Assembly (NCBI GenBank): GCA_026417275.1
Contig: JAOADO010000031.1
Location: forward strand, 1-15,838
Length of the DNA stretch: 15,838 nt
From: Verrucomicrobiia bacterium
GTDB lineage: Bacteria; Verrucomicrobiota; Verrucomicrobiae; Limisphaerales; JAKPVM01
Reading direction: 5' to 3'
Shown here: positions 1-9,000 of the stretch, piece by piece
How positions within the stretch are numbered: the first letter of the stretch is position 1
Layout: every line of letters begins with the position of its first letter
Notes under the pieces: model-generated
What the model was told of the DNA's origin: nothing
The model's input: the letters and a program-made list of their open reading frames with translations, nothing else
Databases searched by the model: none
Made by a program: the position numbers and the translations under genes

Positions 1-669
1 CATGCGATCATGGGACCGAACGGGAGCGGAAAAAGCACATTATCCGCAGTGCTCGCCGGCAAGCCCGAATACGAAGTCCTGGAAGGCGAAATCATTTACA
101 TGGGCAAAAACCTGCTCGAAATGTCGCCTGAAGAACGGGCGCGGGAAGGAATCTTCCTCGCATTTCAGTATCCTGTGGAAATTCCCGGAGTAAACACAGC
201 CTACTTTTTGAAAGCGGCTGTGAATGAAGTCAGAAAATACCGCGGTCTATCGGAACTGGATGCCATTGAATTTTTGAGTCTTGTAAAAAGCAAGATGAAA
301 ATCCTCGAATTGCCAGAGGATTTTCTAAAACGTCCGGTGAACGAAGGTTTCTCTGGCGGTGAAAAGAAGAAAAACGAAATTTTCCAGATGATTCTCCTTG
401 AACCGACACTTGCCATTCTTGACGAAACAGATTCAGGGCTGGATATTGATGCGCTAAAAATTGTCTCTGATGGCATTAACAAAATGCGAAGCCCACAGCG
501 CGCGCAACTTGTGATCACTCACTATCAACGTCTGCTGAATTATGTGACGCCAGATTATGTGCACGTTCTTGCAAACGGACAAATCGTAAAGAGCGGCGGC
601 AAGGAACTTGCACTCGAACTCGAACAACGTGGATACGACTGGACTTTGAATTCGAAGGGGCAAAAATGA
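1..669 (+). CDS. sufC: SufC, Fe-S cluster assembly ATPase (5' partial)
   Basis: Cytoplasmic ABC-type ATPase of the SufBCD complex, which uses ATP to drive Fe-S cluster building on the SufB-SufD scaffold. The reading frame is open from base 1 (His-Ala-Ile before the Met at base 10), so the true start lies upstream; about 25-30 N-terminal residues are missing compared with the usual length near 250. Visible motifs are the Walker [10 protein letters not shown] right at the start, the ABC signature [10 protein letters not shown], a Walker B running into [12 protein letters not shown] (the form typical of SufC), and the H-loop VITHYQRLL. The C-terminus has the usual family end with [16 protein letters not shown]. 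The stop overlaps the sufD start by 4 bases (ATGA), which suggests translational coupling. sufB would be expected just upstream, outside the window. Confidence 0.96.
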   Translation, partial: HAIMGPNGSGKSTLSAVLAGKPEYEVLEGEIIYMGKNLLEMSPEERAREGIFLAFQYPVEIPGVNTAYFLKAAVNEVRKYRGLSELDAIEFLSLVKSKMKILELPEDFLKRPVNEGFSGGEKKKNEIFQMILLEPTLAILDETDSGLDIDALKIVSDGINKMRSPQRAQLVITHYQRLLNYVTPDYVHVLANGQIVKSGGKELALELEQRGYDWTLNSKGQK

Positions 670-2018
670 AAGAAATTGTTGCCAAACCAGTTTTTACCGA
701 GATAAGTCAGTATCTTGACCTTTACAAGAGGTACATCGAACCGCGTCAGGAGGCTGAACCGCAATGGCTCTCTGATTTAAGAAAACGGGCAATTGAACAA
801 TTTGTTGAACTCGGTTTTCCAGGAACAAACGAAGAAGAATGGCGATTTACAAATGTATCGGCACTGGCAAAATTTCATCCAAAGTTCTCTCAGAAAACGC
901 CAGTTGATGAAATAACAAACGATATTCTTTTGAAACTTCCGTTTATCAGTTTAAACTGTATTACTCTTGTTTTTGTTAACGGTCATTACAACGCCGCGCT
1001 ATCATCAAAAGTTAATGAAAAAGATGGAGTTTATATCGGGAGTTTCAACACTCTGCTAAATCAAAATGGGTATTTGTTAAAGGATGTGGTTATTAACCGT
1101 GGCATTGAAATTGGGGATGCTTTTACTGCGCTCAACTTTGCGTTTTTCAATGACGGCGCTGTGATAATTGTTCCGCCAGGCGTCGAAATCTCTAAGCCAA
1201 TTCACATTATCCACATATCGGTTGGCAAAGAAATGAACAATTTTGCTCACCTTCATAACATCGTTCGCGCCGGTAAAGATTCAAAGGTAAACGTAATTGA
1301 AACGTATATCAGCCACGGTTCCGAAGCCACATTCACAAATTCGTTCACCGATGTTTTTGCGGATGATGACGCGAGCGTAGAGGTAATCAGATGCCAGATT
1401 GAGAATCAAAGTTCTTACAACATTGGCTCCACGATTTCCACTATTGGAAATTCTGCAAAATTTGGCGGTCATTCGATAGCGCTTGGAGGGAAAATCGCGC
1501 GTCATACGATTAAATCGAAACTTAAAGGACAGTTCATAGAAGCGGTGTTTTCTGGCATCTACATGGGACGCGACTCTCAACTAATTGACCATCATCTTAC
1601 TGTGGAACATATTGAGCCACACTGCGCCAGCCACGAATATTTCAACGGAATTCTAACGGAAAAGGCGCACGGCGTGTTCAATGGGAAAATCCATGTTCAT
1701 CCGAATGCGATTAAAACCGATGCCAAGCAAACTAATAAGAATTTACTATTGTCCGAGGATGCCACGATAAATTCACAACCCCAGCTGGAAATTTACGCCG
1801 ACGACGTTAAGTGCACACACGGTGCAACTGTGGGCAGGCTCGACCAAAATGCAATATTTTACCTGCGAAGCAGAGGCATCGAGCAGGCGTCCGCAAGAAA
1901 AATGCTCATTTTCGCGTTCGCCTCCGAAATTCTTGAACACATAAAATTTTCACCCGCTTGCGAGGAACTTGAAAAAATACTGAACGAGTGGCTGGCAGGT
2001 TATGTGGGCGGGATATGA
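666..2018 (+). CDS. sufD: SufD, SufBCD scaffold subunit
   Basis: Scaffold partner of SufB and SufC in cytoplasmic Fe-S cluster assembly. At 450 residues it has the usual SufD length. The C-terminal half carries the family beta-helix and the conserved run from [18 protein letters not shown] through [13 protein letters not shown] and QTNKNLLLS to [12 protein letters not shown]; the His in KCTHGAT aligns with the functional His360 of E. coli Suf[21 protein letters not shown] near the end is the usual C-terminal helical segment. I call it SufD rather than SufB because of its length, its position directly after sufC and the lack of the longer SufB N-terminus; some annotators would use the generic SufB/SufD family name. 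The start overlaps the sufC stop. It has the only fair Shine-Dalgarno-like stretch in the operon (GAAGGGG, about 5 bases before the ATG). Confidence 0.94.
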   Translation: MKEIVAKPVFTEISQYLDLYKRYIEPRQEAEPQWLSDLRKRAIEQFVELGFPGTNEEEWRFTNVSALAKFHPKFSQKTPVDEITNDILLKLPFISLNCITLVFVNGHYNAALSSKVNEKDGVYIGSFNTLLNQNGYLLKDVVINRGIEIGDAFTALNFAFFNDGAVIIVPPGVEISKPIHIIHISVGKEMNNFAHLHNIVRAGKDSKVNVIETYISHGSEATFTNSFTDVFADDDASVEVIRCQIENQSSYNIGSTISTIGNSAKFGGHSIALGGKIARHTIKSKLKGQFIEAVFSGIYMGRDSQLIDHHLTVEHIEPHCASHEYFNGILTEKAHGVFNGKIHVHPNAIKTDAKQTNKNLLLSEDATINSQPQLEIYADDVKCTHGATVGRLDQNAIFYLRSRGIEQASARKMLIFAFASEILEHIKFSPACEELEKILNEWLAGYVGGI

Positions 2019-2220
2019 TTGCGTTGCAGATTTGCGCATTTCGAAATGTGATGGGCACACTCCTGCGTAACAAAATCTGCGGGAGCGTCTGGCTTCTGCC
2101 TGACCGAATCTGTGGATTGTCCTGTTTTTTTTGGCGACCGTTTTTTGGCAACCAGGACATCGTCCCACCCACTTTAAATTGTTGGATTAAAAATGGATAA
2201 AATGGTATTTTATTTTGTTT
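2019..2220. other. Structured gap between sufD and sufU
   Basis: This 202-base gap sits inside an otherwise tight operon and contains no convincing gene. It is dense in inverted repeats. GCAGATTT (2026-2033) pairs with AAATCTGC (2073-2080). CATTTCGAAATG (2037-2048) is a perfect palindrome. CTCCTGCG (2060-2067) can pair with TGCGGGAG (2078-2085) through two G-U wobbles, as an alternative to the first pairing. TGTCCTG (2118-2124) pairs with CAGGACA (2153-2159) and encloses two T-run copies of TTTTTTGGCRACC. Small frames cross it on both strands, but none has a recognisable domain. It could be a dispersed repeat, a decayed gene, or an RNA element that sets the level of sufUTS relative to sufBCD. 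The sequence alone does not decide between these. Confidence 0.5.
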
Positions 2221-2676
2221 ATGTTTGATGAACTGGAAGATTTGTATCAGCAGGTCATTTTAGACCACTGCAAACATCCGAGAAATTATCACACTCTCGG
2301 CAGTCCCACATGTTCTGCGCAGGGACACAACCCCCTCTGCGGCGATCAATTGCGGCTCTTTTTAATCACAAACAACGACATCATAGAAGACATAAGTTTT
2401 CTTGGTTCCGGATGTTGTATTTCCAAGGCATCGGCTTCGTTGCTTACCGAAGCGCTAAAGGGAAAAACCACAAAAAACGCCCGCGAGTTGTTCGAAAAAG
2501 TCCACGAAATGGTCACAACGGGAAATGTCCCAGACGGCGTGGGAAAGCTGGCAGTTTTCGCAGGCGTCCATAAATACCCGTCGCGCGTCAAATGCGCGAT
2601 TCTCCCGTGGCATGCCCTAATGTCTGCCGTTGAAGGAAAGGATGAGACAGTTTCGACAGAAAACGATGATACATAG
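2221..2676 (+). CDS. sufU: SufU, zinc-dependent sulfur transferase
   Basis: IscU-like protein of the SufU type. In Firmicutes this family takes persulfide sulfur from SufS and passes it on to SufBCD, using a bound zinc. From the ATG at 2221 it is 151 residues, the usual SufU length. The zinc and sulfur ligands are all present and match the Bacillus subtilis spacing: C40 and D42 in NPLCGD, C65 in LGSGC, and C125 in RVKCAILPWHAL. The segment between C65 and C125 is long, which is the SufU insertion that separates this family from IscU. An in-frame TTG two codons upstream (2215) is an alternative start; I prefer the ATG because family proteins begin with a short MxxLxxLYQQ-type helix. No Shine-Dalgarno is visible. 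It lies after the structured sufD-sufU gap and 27 bases before sufT. Confidence 0.93.
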   Translation: MFDELEDLYQQVILDHCKHPRNYHTLGSPTCSAQGHNPLCGDQLRLFLITNNDIIEDISFLGSGCCISKASASLLTEALKGKTTKNARELFEKVHEMVTTGNVPDGVGKLAVFAGVHKYPSRVKCAILPWHALMSAVEGKDETVSTENDDT

Positions 2677-2703
2677 TGCTCAAAGAATAAATTTATTAAT
2701 AGT

Positions 2704-3267
2704 ATGAGTGTTTCAACCAAGGTGACGATTCAGAGAGATGTGGACGCTGTGGTCGTGCCATACGGCGACCGCGTCGTCCTGCCAAAAGGCGAAGAAGCAA
2801 AAATCCTGCAAAACCTCGGCGGCAACTACACCGTCATGGTCAAGGGAAGTCTTTTTATGATTGACTCGAAAAATGCGGACGCCCTCGGTATAGAAAAACC
2901 GGTGGAGCCCCCGGTCAACCCATCGGAAAAAAAAGAAACAAATCTCACCCCCGAGCAAGTTGAAACTAAAGTGTGGGATGCGCTTAAAAATTGTTACGAC
3001 CCGGAAATTCCTGTCAACATTGTTGACCTTGGATTGATTTACGATTGCAAAATCGAGCGACTCCCTGAATGCGCCTACCAGGTGAATATAAAGATGACAC
3101 TTACCGCCCCCGGATGCGCCATGGGACCAATGATTGCGCAGGATGTGCAAAATAAAATCATTGCTATTGAAGGTGTCGAAGAAGCAAATGTGGAACTCGT
3201 CTGGGACCCGCCGTGGAGTCAGGACATGATGAGCGAGGCGGCACGACTTCAACTCGGGCTTTTATAA
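2704..3267 (+). CDS. sufT: SufT, DUF59/MIP18-family Fe-S maturation protein
   Basis: Cytoplasmic protein of the long SufT type, which helps mature Fe-S proteins and is often found in suf operons. It has 187 residues. The N-terminal part, about residues 1-65, is a beta-rich region (GDRVVLPKGEEAKI, GGNYTVMV) seen in the long SufT form. An acidic linker follows. The C-terminal DUF59/MIP18 domain, about residues 85-187, contains YDPEIPVNIVDLGLIYD and then TAPGCAMGP with the conserved Cys at about residue 138, ending with the VELVWDPPW motif. The ATG at 2704 is the first good start after the sufU stop; no Shine-Dalgarno precedes it. Genes on both sides belong to the same pathway, which supports the call. 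Confidence 0.92.
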   Translation: MSVSTKVTIQRDVDAVVVPYGDRVVLPKGEEAKILQNLGGNYTVMVKGSLFMIDSKNADALGIEKPVEPPVNPSEKKETNLTPEQVETKVWDALKNCYDPEIPVNIVDLGLIYDCKIERLPECAYQVNIKMTLTAPGCAMGPMIAQDVQNKIIAIEGVEEANVELVWDPPWSQDMMSEAARLQLGLL

Positions 3268-3287
3268 CTTTAACACCGTCGGTATTC

Positions 3288-4589
3288 ATGAACAATCCTG
3301 TTCAAAGAATCGAAACGCAAATGCAAAACGCTGAATGCAAGATGGACCAGAATAAACCGTCCACATTAATTGACTGGCAAAAAATTCGCGAAGACTTTCC
3401 AATTCTCAACCAAACGGTGAATGGACATCCCCTGATTTATTTTGACAACGCTGCTACAAGTCAAAAACCAAGAGTCGTCATCGAAACAATAAAGAATTTC
3501 TACGAACGCGATAATGCAAACGTTCACCGCGGAATTCACGAGTTAAGCACACGTTCAACGATTGCATTCGAAAAGGCACGCGAAAGAATCACAAAGTTTA
3601 TAAATGCGGAAAAACCAGAGGAGATTATTTTCACTCGTGGTACCACGGAGAGCATCAACCTTGTCGCAAACTCGTGGGGATGGAAGTTTTTGAAACCCGG
3701 TGATAGAATTCTCCTTACCGAGATGGAACATCACAGCAACATTGTTCCATGGCAACTTATTGCAGAAAAAACCGGTGCTCAAATTGTCTATGTACCTGTT
3801 ACTGGAGACGATGGTTATCTTGATCTTGATAGGATTGATGAACTCCTGCGTCCGCCGGTGAAAATCTTCTCAATGGTTCACATTTCCAACTCACTCGGCA
3901 CAATAAATCCAGTTGTTGAACTCTGCAAAATCGCCAGAGAACGAGGGATCGTAACCCTTATTGATGCCGCACAGAGCGCTGGACACTGTCCTCTGGATGT
4001 ACGCAAAATCGGCTGTGATTTCATGGCTTTTTCCGGGCACAAGATTTGCGGTCCCACAGGAATCGGAGTGCTTTACGGCCGGATGAAGATGCTCGAGCAG
4101 ATGCCACCATGGCAGGGGGGTGGCGAGATGATCCTCACAGTTGATTACCACAAAACTACATTTAAAAAACCACCACATAAATTCGAAGCCGGCACACCCG
4201 ATATCAGCGGTCCGATTGGACTTCATGCCGCTGTAGATTACCTGGACGCAATCAGCCGCCACAAAATCTTTGAACATGACCAGCGCCTTGCCTGGTATGC
4301 TTATGAACGCTTGAAAGAAATCCCTGGCATCAGACTGTTTGGACCACCAAAAGAGCGTGGCGGACTGGTAAGTTTTACATTAAAGAATGTTCATGCCCAC
4401 GACATCGTTACCGCCGCGGATAAACTCGGCATTGCATTGCGCGGCGGACATCACTGTACACAACCGCTTATGAAAAAACTTGGTGTCGAATCCACCGCCC
4501 GCGCCAGTTTCTACTTCTACAACACCGTTGAAGAGGTGGATAGATTTATCGAGGCTATGCTCAAAATTTATAAATTCTTTGCAGAATGA
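3288..4589 (+). CDS. sufS: SufS, class V cysteine desulfurase
   Basis: PLP-dependent enzyme that converts L-cysteine to L-alanine and leaves a persulfide on its own Cys, the sulfur source for the SUF system. Counting from the ATG at 3288 it has 433 residues. Key residues are H148 in EMEHHSNIVPW (stacks on PLP), the IDAAQS segment, K252 in FSGHKICGPTG (Schiff base) and C390 in RGGHHCTQPL (persulfide Cys in the group II SufS position). The start is uncertain. The frame is open back to 3213 inside sufT, but conserved sequence begins only at about IDWQKIREDFP, so 3288, 3321 and 3342 are all possible ATGs and none has a good Shine-Dalgarno. It is the last suf gene here and converges with the oxidoreductase gene 27 bases further on. 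Confidence 0.96.
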   Translation: MNNPVQRIETQMQNAECKMDQNKPSTLIDWQKIREDFPILNQTVNGHPLIYFDNAATSQKPRVVIETIKNFYERDNANVHRGIHELSTRSTIAFEKARERITKFINAEKPEEIIFTRGTTESINLVANSWGWKFLKPGDRILLTEMEHHSNIVPWQLIAEKTGAQIVYVPVTGDDGYLDLDRIDELLRPPVKIFSMVHISNSLGTINPVVELCKIARERGIVTLIDAAQSAGHCPLDVRKIGCDFMAFSGHKICGPTGIGVLYGRMKMLEQMPPWQGGGEMILTVDYHKTTFKKPPHKFEAGTPDISGPIGLHAAVDYLDAISRHKIFEHDQRLAWYAYERLKEIPGIRLFGPPKERGGLVSFTLKNVHAHDIVTAADKLGIALRGGHHCTQPLMKKLGVESTARASFYFYNTVEEVDRFIEAMLKIYKFFAE

Positions 4590-4592
4590 ATT

Positions 4593-4616
4593 ATCACATT
4601 GGTGGTGATCAGTTTT
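4593..4616 (+). terminator. Weak hairpin after sufS
   Basis: ATCAC (4593-4597) and GTGAT (4605-4609) can form a 5-bp stem with a 7-base loop, followed by CAGTTTTC, a short imperfect T run. It lies in the 27-base space between two convergent genes, where a terminator is expected. The stem is short, so this is only a candidate. Confidence 0.3.
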
Positions 4617-5939
4617 CTAAATCAACTTCGTTTTTCCTGGAATATACACCGGGTAACTTCCATCGGGTCCGGGTTTGACAGGCGGTTCCATGTCGTCGCG
4701 ACAGTCTTCCGGTTTTTGCGGGTAATAAAAAACTGAATTATTTATCTGTTCCCAGGGTACTTCTTTGCCTGTATAGCAGGAAATCTGTCCCATTACAGCT
4801 ATCATTGTGCTTTTGACCATGTAATCGCCGTTATTGATTGGGGTGCCAGAGCGAATAGCGGCAAAGAGTTTGTTGTGTTCAATCTGATACGGGTCGCCGT
4901 TTGCCTGCGAGCGCCAGTTTGTTTCGCCCCAGATTCTGCATGCCATTATCGAGGCTTTTCCTTTTGTGCCATGGACAATGCTCGAGTACTCGTCATAACA
5001 GCCTGTGGTTGTGCGGCAAAAAGCGAATAGTTTTATGCCGTTTGCATATTCGTAAATGACGGCGTGGTGGTCAAACACATTGCCGTAAATTTGTTCGACC
5101 ATGGACGAGCGTCCGCCCATGCCGTAGCATTTAATTGGAGTCAGCCCGTTTAAAGCCCAGGTTGCGCGGTCGAGGTTGTGAACCAGTGACTGAACAACAT
5201 CGTCGCCCGAAAGCCAGTTGAAATGGTATTGCGTACTCAACTGCCACTGTAGTTCGGTGAGCGATGGGTTTCTTGGTATTACGCCATACGGTGGGCGCAA
5301 GAATTTTTCTTCAATTGTAACGATGTCGCCAATAGCGCCGTCGTGAATCTTTTGCACAGTTTCTGCATACCCCGGATGATGGCGGCTGTGAAGTCCCGAA
5401 ACGACGCTAAGTTTTTTCTCTTTTGCAAGTTCGCATGCTTTTGCCGTTAATTTCAAACCATCCGGGTCAATGCCGTGCGGTTTTTCAACAAACACGTGTT
5501 TGCCCGCCTCGATTGCAGTCATCATGTGGAGGGGATGGAATTTCGCCGCATTAGCAATCAAAACGACGTCAGAACTTTCGATTACTTTTTTGTATGATTC
5601 CAGCCCAACAAAGCAGTGCTCATCATCAACTGTGACCTGGTCGGGCAACTGTTTTTTTATCTCCTCACGTTTTGCCTTTACCCTGTCCATGAAAATGTCG
5701 CACATAGCGACAAGCCGCGCCCCATTGTCTGCCCGCAGAGCCTGAACAGCCGCGCCTGCGTTGCGTCCGCCGCAACCAATCATTCCAACGCGAATTATAT
5801 CGCTACCCGCCGCGTGCGCGAATCGAGAAACTTCGAGTCCAGCAATGGCAATGGTGGGAATTGCCGCTCCGGTCAAACGCAAAAAATTCCTTCGAGAAGT
5901 CTGGTTTGAATTGTCTGAATTTTGCTCTGGAGATTTCAT
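4617..5939 (-). CDS. Tat-exported Gfo/Idh/MocA-family oxidoreductase
   Basis: NAD(P)-dependent oxidoreductase, probably acting on a sugar or sugar derivative outside the cytoplasm; the substrate cannot be told from sequence. It has 440 residues. The N-terminus is a Tat signal: SRRNFLRLTG (RR at residues 16-17), a moderately hydrophobic stretch, and an AHA|AG cleavage site near residue 43. The Rossmann fold follows with VGMIGCGGRNAGAA (about 51-64), the family EKPHG motif (152-156, catalytic-type Lys) and SGLHSRHHPG (about 181-190). The C-terminal Gfo/Idh domain includes FNWLSGDDVVQSLVHNLDRA. This Tat-bearing type is abundant in Planctomycetes and Verrucomicrobia. It converges with sufS and diverges from the giant FG-GAP gene across a 95-base space. 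No clear Shine-Dalgarno is visible. Confidence 0.92.
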   Translation of the reverse strand: MKSPEQNSDNSNQTSRRNFLRLTGAAIPTIAIAGLEVSRFAHAAGSDIIRVGMIGCGGRNAGAAVQALRADNGARLVAMCDIFMDRVKAKREEIKKQLPDQVTVDDEHCFVGLESYKKVIESSDVVLIANAAKFHPLHMMTAIEAGKHVFVEKPHGIDPDGLKLTAKACELAKEKKLSVVSGLHSRHHPGYAETVQKIHDGAIGDIVTIEEKFLRPPYGVIPRNPSLTELQWQLSTQYHFNWLSGDDVVQSLVHNLDRATWALNGLTPIKCYGMGGRSSMVEQIYGNVFDHHAVIYEYANGIKLFAFCRTTTGCYDEYSSIVHGTKGKASIMACRIWGETNWRSQANGDPYQIEHNKLFAAIRSGTPINNGDYMVKSTMIAVMGQISCYTGKEVPWEQINNSVFYYPQKPEDCRDDMEPPVKPGPDGSYPVYIPGKTKLI

Positions 5940-6034
5940 ACCACAATGCTACTGCCGATTTTTGCGCTTTCAACAATTTTCTTCTGGTTTTTTAACGCGG
6001 TTTTGCTTATTTAAATACAAACTCCCTGAAAACC
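5940..6034. promoter_or_regulatory. Divergent AT-rich intergenic region
   Basis: This 95-base space separates the oxidoreductase start (-) from the FG-GAP protein start (+), so it should hold both promoters. It is AT-rich, with a TTATTTAAATA stretch at 6007-6017 about 20 bases before the plus-strand ATG that could serve as a -10 region. No convincing -35 box or operator repeat is visible. Confidence 0.3.
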
Positions 6035-9000
6035 ATGATTGGCGCATTTGTAAATAAAATAGGCGCTGTGCCGCGATGTATTCGTGAAATATTGCTTTAT
6101 CTGTCTCTTTTTTCTTTTCCCTTATTATCCGAAAGCATCGACTGGCAGTCTTTTGAATACGGCAGGTTTGCACCTGTGAGGTTCAACACAAATTGCCAAC
6201 CCGGTTTCACTCTATTGCCACCGGAAATGACAGGTATCTTTTTTACAAACCAGTTGAATCAGGACCGCCATTTGACAAACCAGATTTTGCTCAATGGTTC
6301 GGGGCTTGCCGCGGGCGATGTTGACGGAGACGGACTCTGCGATATTTACTTCTGCGGACTGGATTCTAATAACAAATTGTTTAAAAACCTTGGGGATTTT
6401 AAGTTTGCAGATATAACTGAAAAAGCGGGTGTAGCGTGCGCGGGCTGGGACTGCACGGGGGCTGTATTTGCCGATATTGACGGCGATGGAGACCTTGACC
6501 TAATCGTTAACACAGTTATTCACGGAACGCATATTTTCTTTAACAGCGGCAATGGCGTTTTCGCCGAAAAGCCATGTAACGCTGGATTGAACGCTGGCAA
6601 TTGCGGAACGTCAATCGCGCTTGCCGATATTGACGGCGATGGAGACCTTGACCTTTACATCGCAAACTACCGTCCAGTCACGCTTCGAGACCAGCCAAAC
6701 ACTCCAATCACAGTAAGCATGGAAGGCGGAAAACCAGTGGTAAAACGGGTCGGGGGAAGGTCACTGAGTGAACCCGATTTAACCAATCGCTTTACCTTCA
6801 CCTTTACTATGACAGAAACCGGCATAACCATGAATTTCGAAGAAAATGGGCAGCCAGATTTATTATGCCTGAACGATGGTAACGGCTGTTTTACACCTGT
6901 TTCATGGACGGATGGACGGTTTTTAGATGAAGATGGCAAACCTCTCTCAATGCCGCCGCACGATTGGGGACTTACCGCATCTTTCCGAGATTTAAATCAG
7001 GACGGTTTCCCGGATATTTATGTTTGCAACGACTTCAGGTCCCCAGACAGAATCTGGATAAATAACGGAAAAGGACTGTTTCGTGCAATTTCGCGAACGG
7101 CTATCCGCCAGATGTGTCTTTCCAGTATGGGTGCTGATTTTGCGGATATTAATCGCGATGGTTTTGACGAAATTTTCTCGCTGGACATGCTAAGCAGAGA
7201 CCATTTTCGCAGATTTTCCCAACGTATTGATATGCGTCCTGAAATCCTCCCGGTTGGCGCAATTGAAAACCGCCCGCAGTATCCCCGAAACATGCTCCAA
7301 CTCAACCGTGGCGACGGTACTTACGCCGAGGTTGCACAGATGTGCGGAATTGAAGGCGCTGAGTGGTCCTGGATTTGTGCGTTTATCGACGTTGACCTCG
7401 ATGGCTACGAGGACATTCTTGTTCCAAACGGCAACGAACGGGACAACATGAATGTGGACGCCCTTCAGAGAATCGAAATGTCAAAAAAAGAAAAAAAACT
7501 GACAAATGTAGAATTGCTCAGGTTGAGAAAAATGTTCCCGCGCCTCGCAACGCCAAATCTTGCTTTCAAAAACCTTGGAAATCTGAAATTCGAAGAGGTC
7601 GGTTCGCAGTGGGGCTTCAACGCGGAAATAATCTCTCAATCAATCGCGTTCGCAGATCTGGACAACGATGGAGACCTTGATGTAATTCTAAATAATCTGA
7701 ACACCAACGCCCACATTTATAGAAATAACGCCCCGGCGCCAAGGGTCGGAATTAAACTTGTCGGCAAAAACAAAAACACGCAAGGCATAGGTGCGCGGAT
7801 TATCGTTAGAGGTGGTCGCGTTGTTCAAAGCCAGGAAATGATGTGCGGCGGGCGTTATCTTGCTGGCGATAACCCGATGCGCGTTTTTGCCGCAGGTTCA
7901 GCAACATCTCTAACGACAGAAATATTATGGCGCAATGGTTTTACAACAATTCTAACCAACCTCGTTCCCAATAGAATTTACGAAATAAATGAAAACTTGT
8001 GTCCCACTTCAGGAAAACCATCGCCAGCGCTTCTCCACCAACCGTTTTTTGAAGACGTAAGCCTTCTCATTAATCATTCGCACGTTGAAGAACCGTTCGA
8101 CGATTTTTCAAGACAGATGATGTTGCTGAATAAATTGAGCCAATTAGGACCGGGCGTGGCGTGGTTTGATATCAACAACGATGGAGCGGACGACCTCATC
8201 ATTGGCTCCGGCAGAGGCGGCAACACGGCAATTTACATGAACTCTCAAAATGGCAATTTTCTGAAAATAAATGACTCGTATTTGCGAGAAATTTTGCCGC
8301 GAGACCAAACCGGCATTGTATGCCTTAAAAATGCGGCATCTCAACCAATTATTCTGACTGGCTATTCAAGTTACGAAGATGGTGACATAACACGTAGCCC
8401 CATTTTTGAGATAAACCCGTCCGCCAAAAACGTTTCTGAAAACTTTCCCGCACATGATTCATCAGTAGGACACCTTGCGGCGGCAGATGTGGACAACGAC
8501 GGCTGGCTCGACTTGTTTGTTGCTGGACGCGTTATCCCCGGCGCATATCCAACGCCAGCATCATCCATGATTCTGCTTTACAAAAACAATCAATGGATTG
8601 CGGATTCATTGAATAATCTAACTTTTAAACAAATCGGAATGGTCAACAGCGCGGTGTTCACAGACCTTGATAATGATGGTTTCTCTGACCTTGTCGTCAC
8701 ATGCGATTGGGGACCAATAAAAATTTTTAAAAATAACAGGGGCGCATTTTCTCCGATGGAGTGGAAAATTAAGTTAGCACCCGGTTTCACTGTTGCCAAT
8801 CAACCTGCTATGTTGAGCCAACTTACCGGATGGTGGACAGGTGTCACAGCCGGCGACTTTGACGGAGATGGCAGAATGGACATTGCTGTTGGTAACTGGG
8901 GGAAAAATACCAAATGGGAAAACTCTCGCTCTCAACCTATAAAACTTTATTACGGCGACTTTGATGACAACGGAACAGTGGATATCATTGAAGCAGTATT

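Noticed and set aside
1950..2168. 72-codon minus-strand frame across the sufD end and gap
   Set aside because: It is antisense to sufD for part of its length with no domain I recognise. It could mark a dispersed repeat, which is covered in the finding on the gap.
1988..2200. 70-codon Cys-rich plus-strand frame overlapping the sufD end
   Set aside because: It has no recognisable domain, no ribosome site and overlaps sufD; it more likely results from the structured gap sequence.
3213..3287. Upstream extension of sufS overlapping sufT by 55 bases
   Set aside because: The added residues come from the sufT coding sequence in another frame and do not resemble a SufS N-terminus; conserved sequence starts well after 3288.
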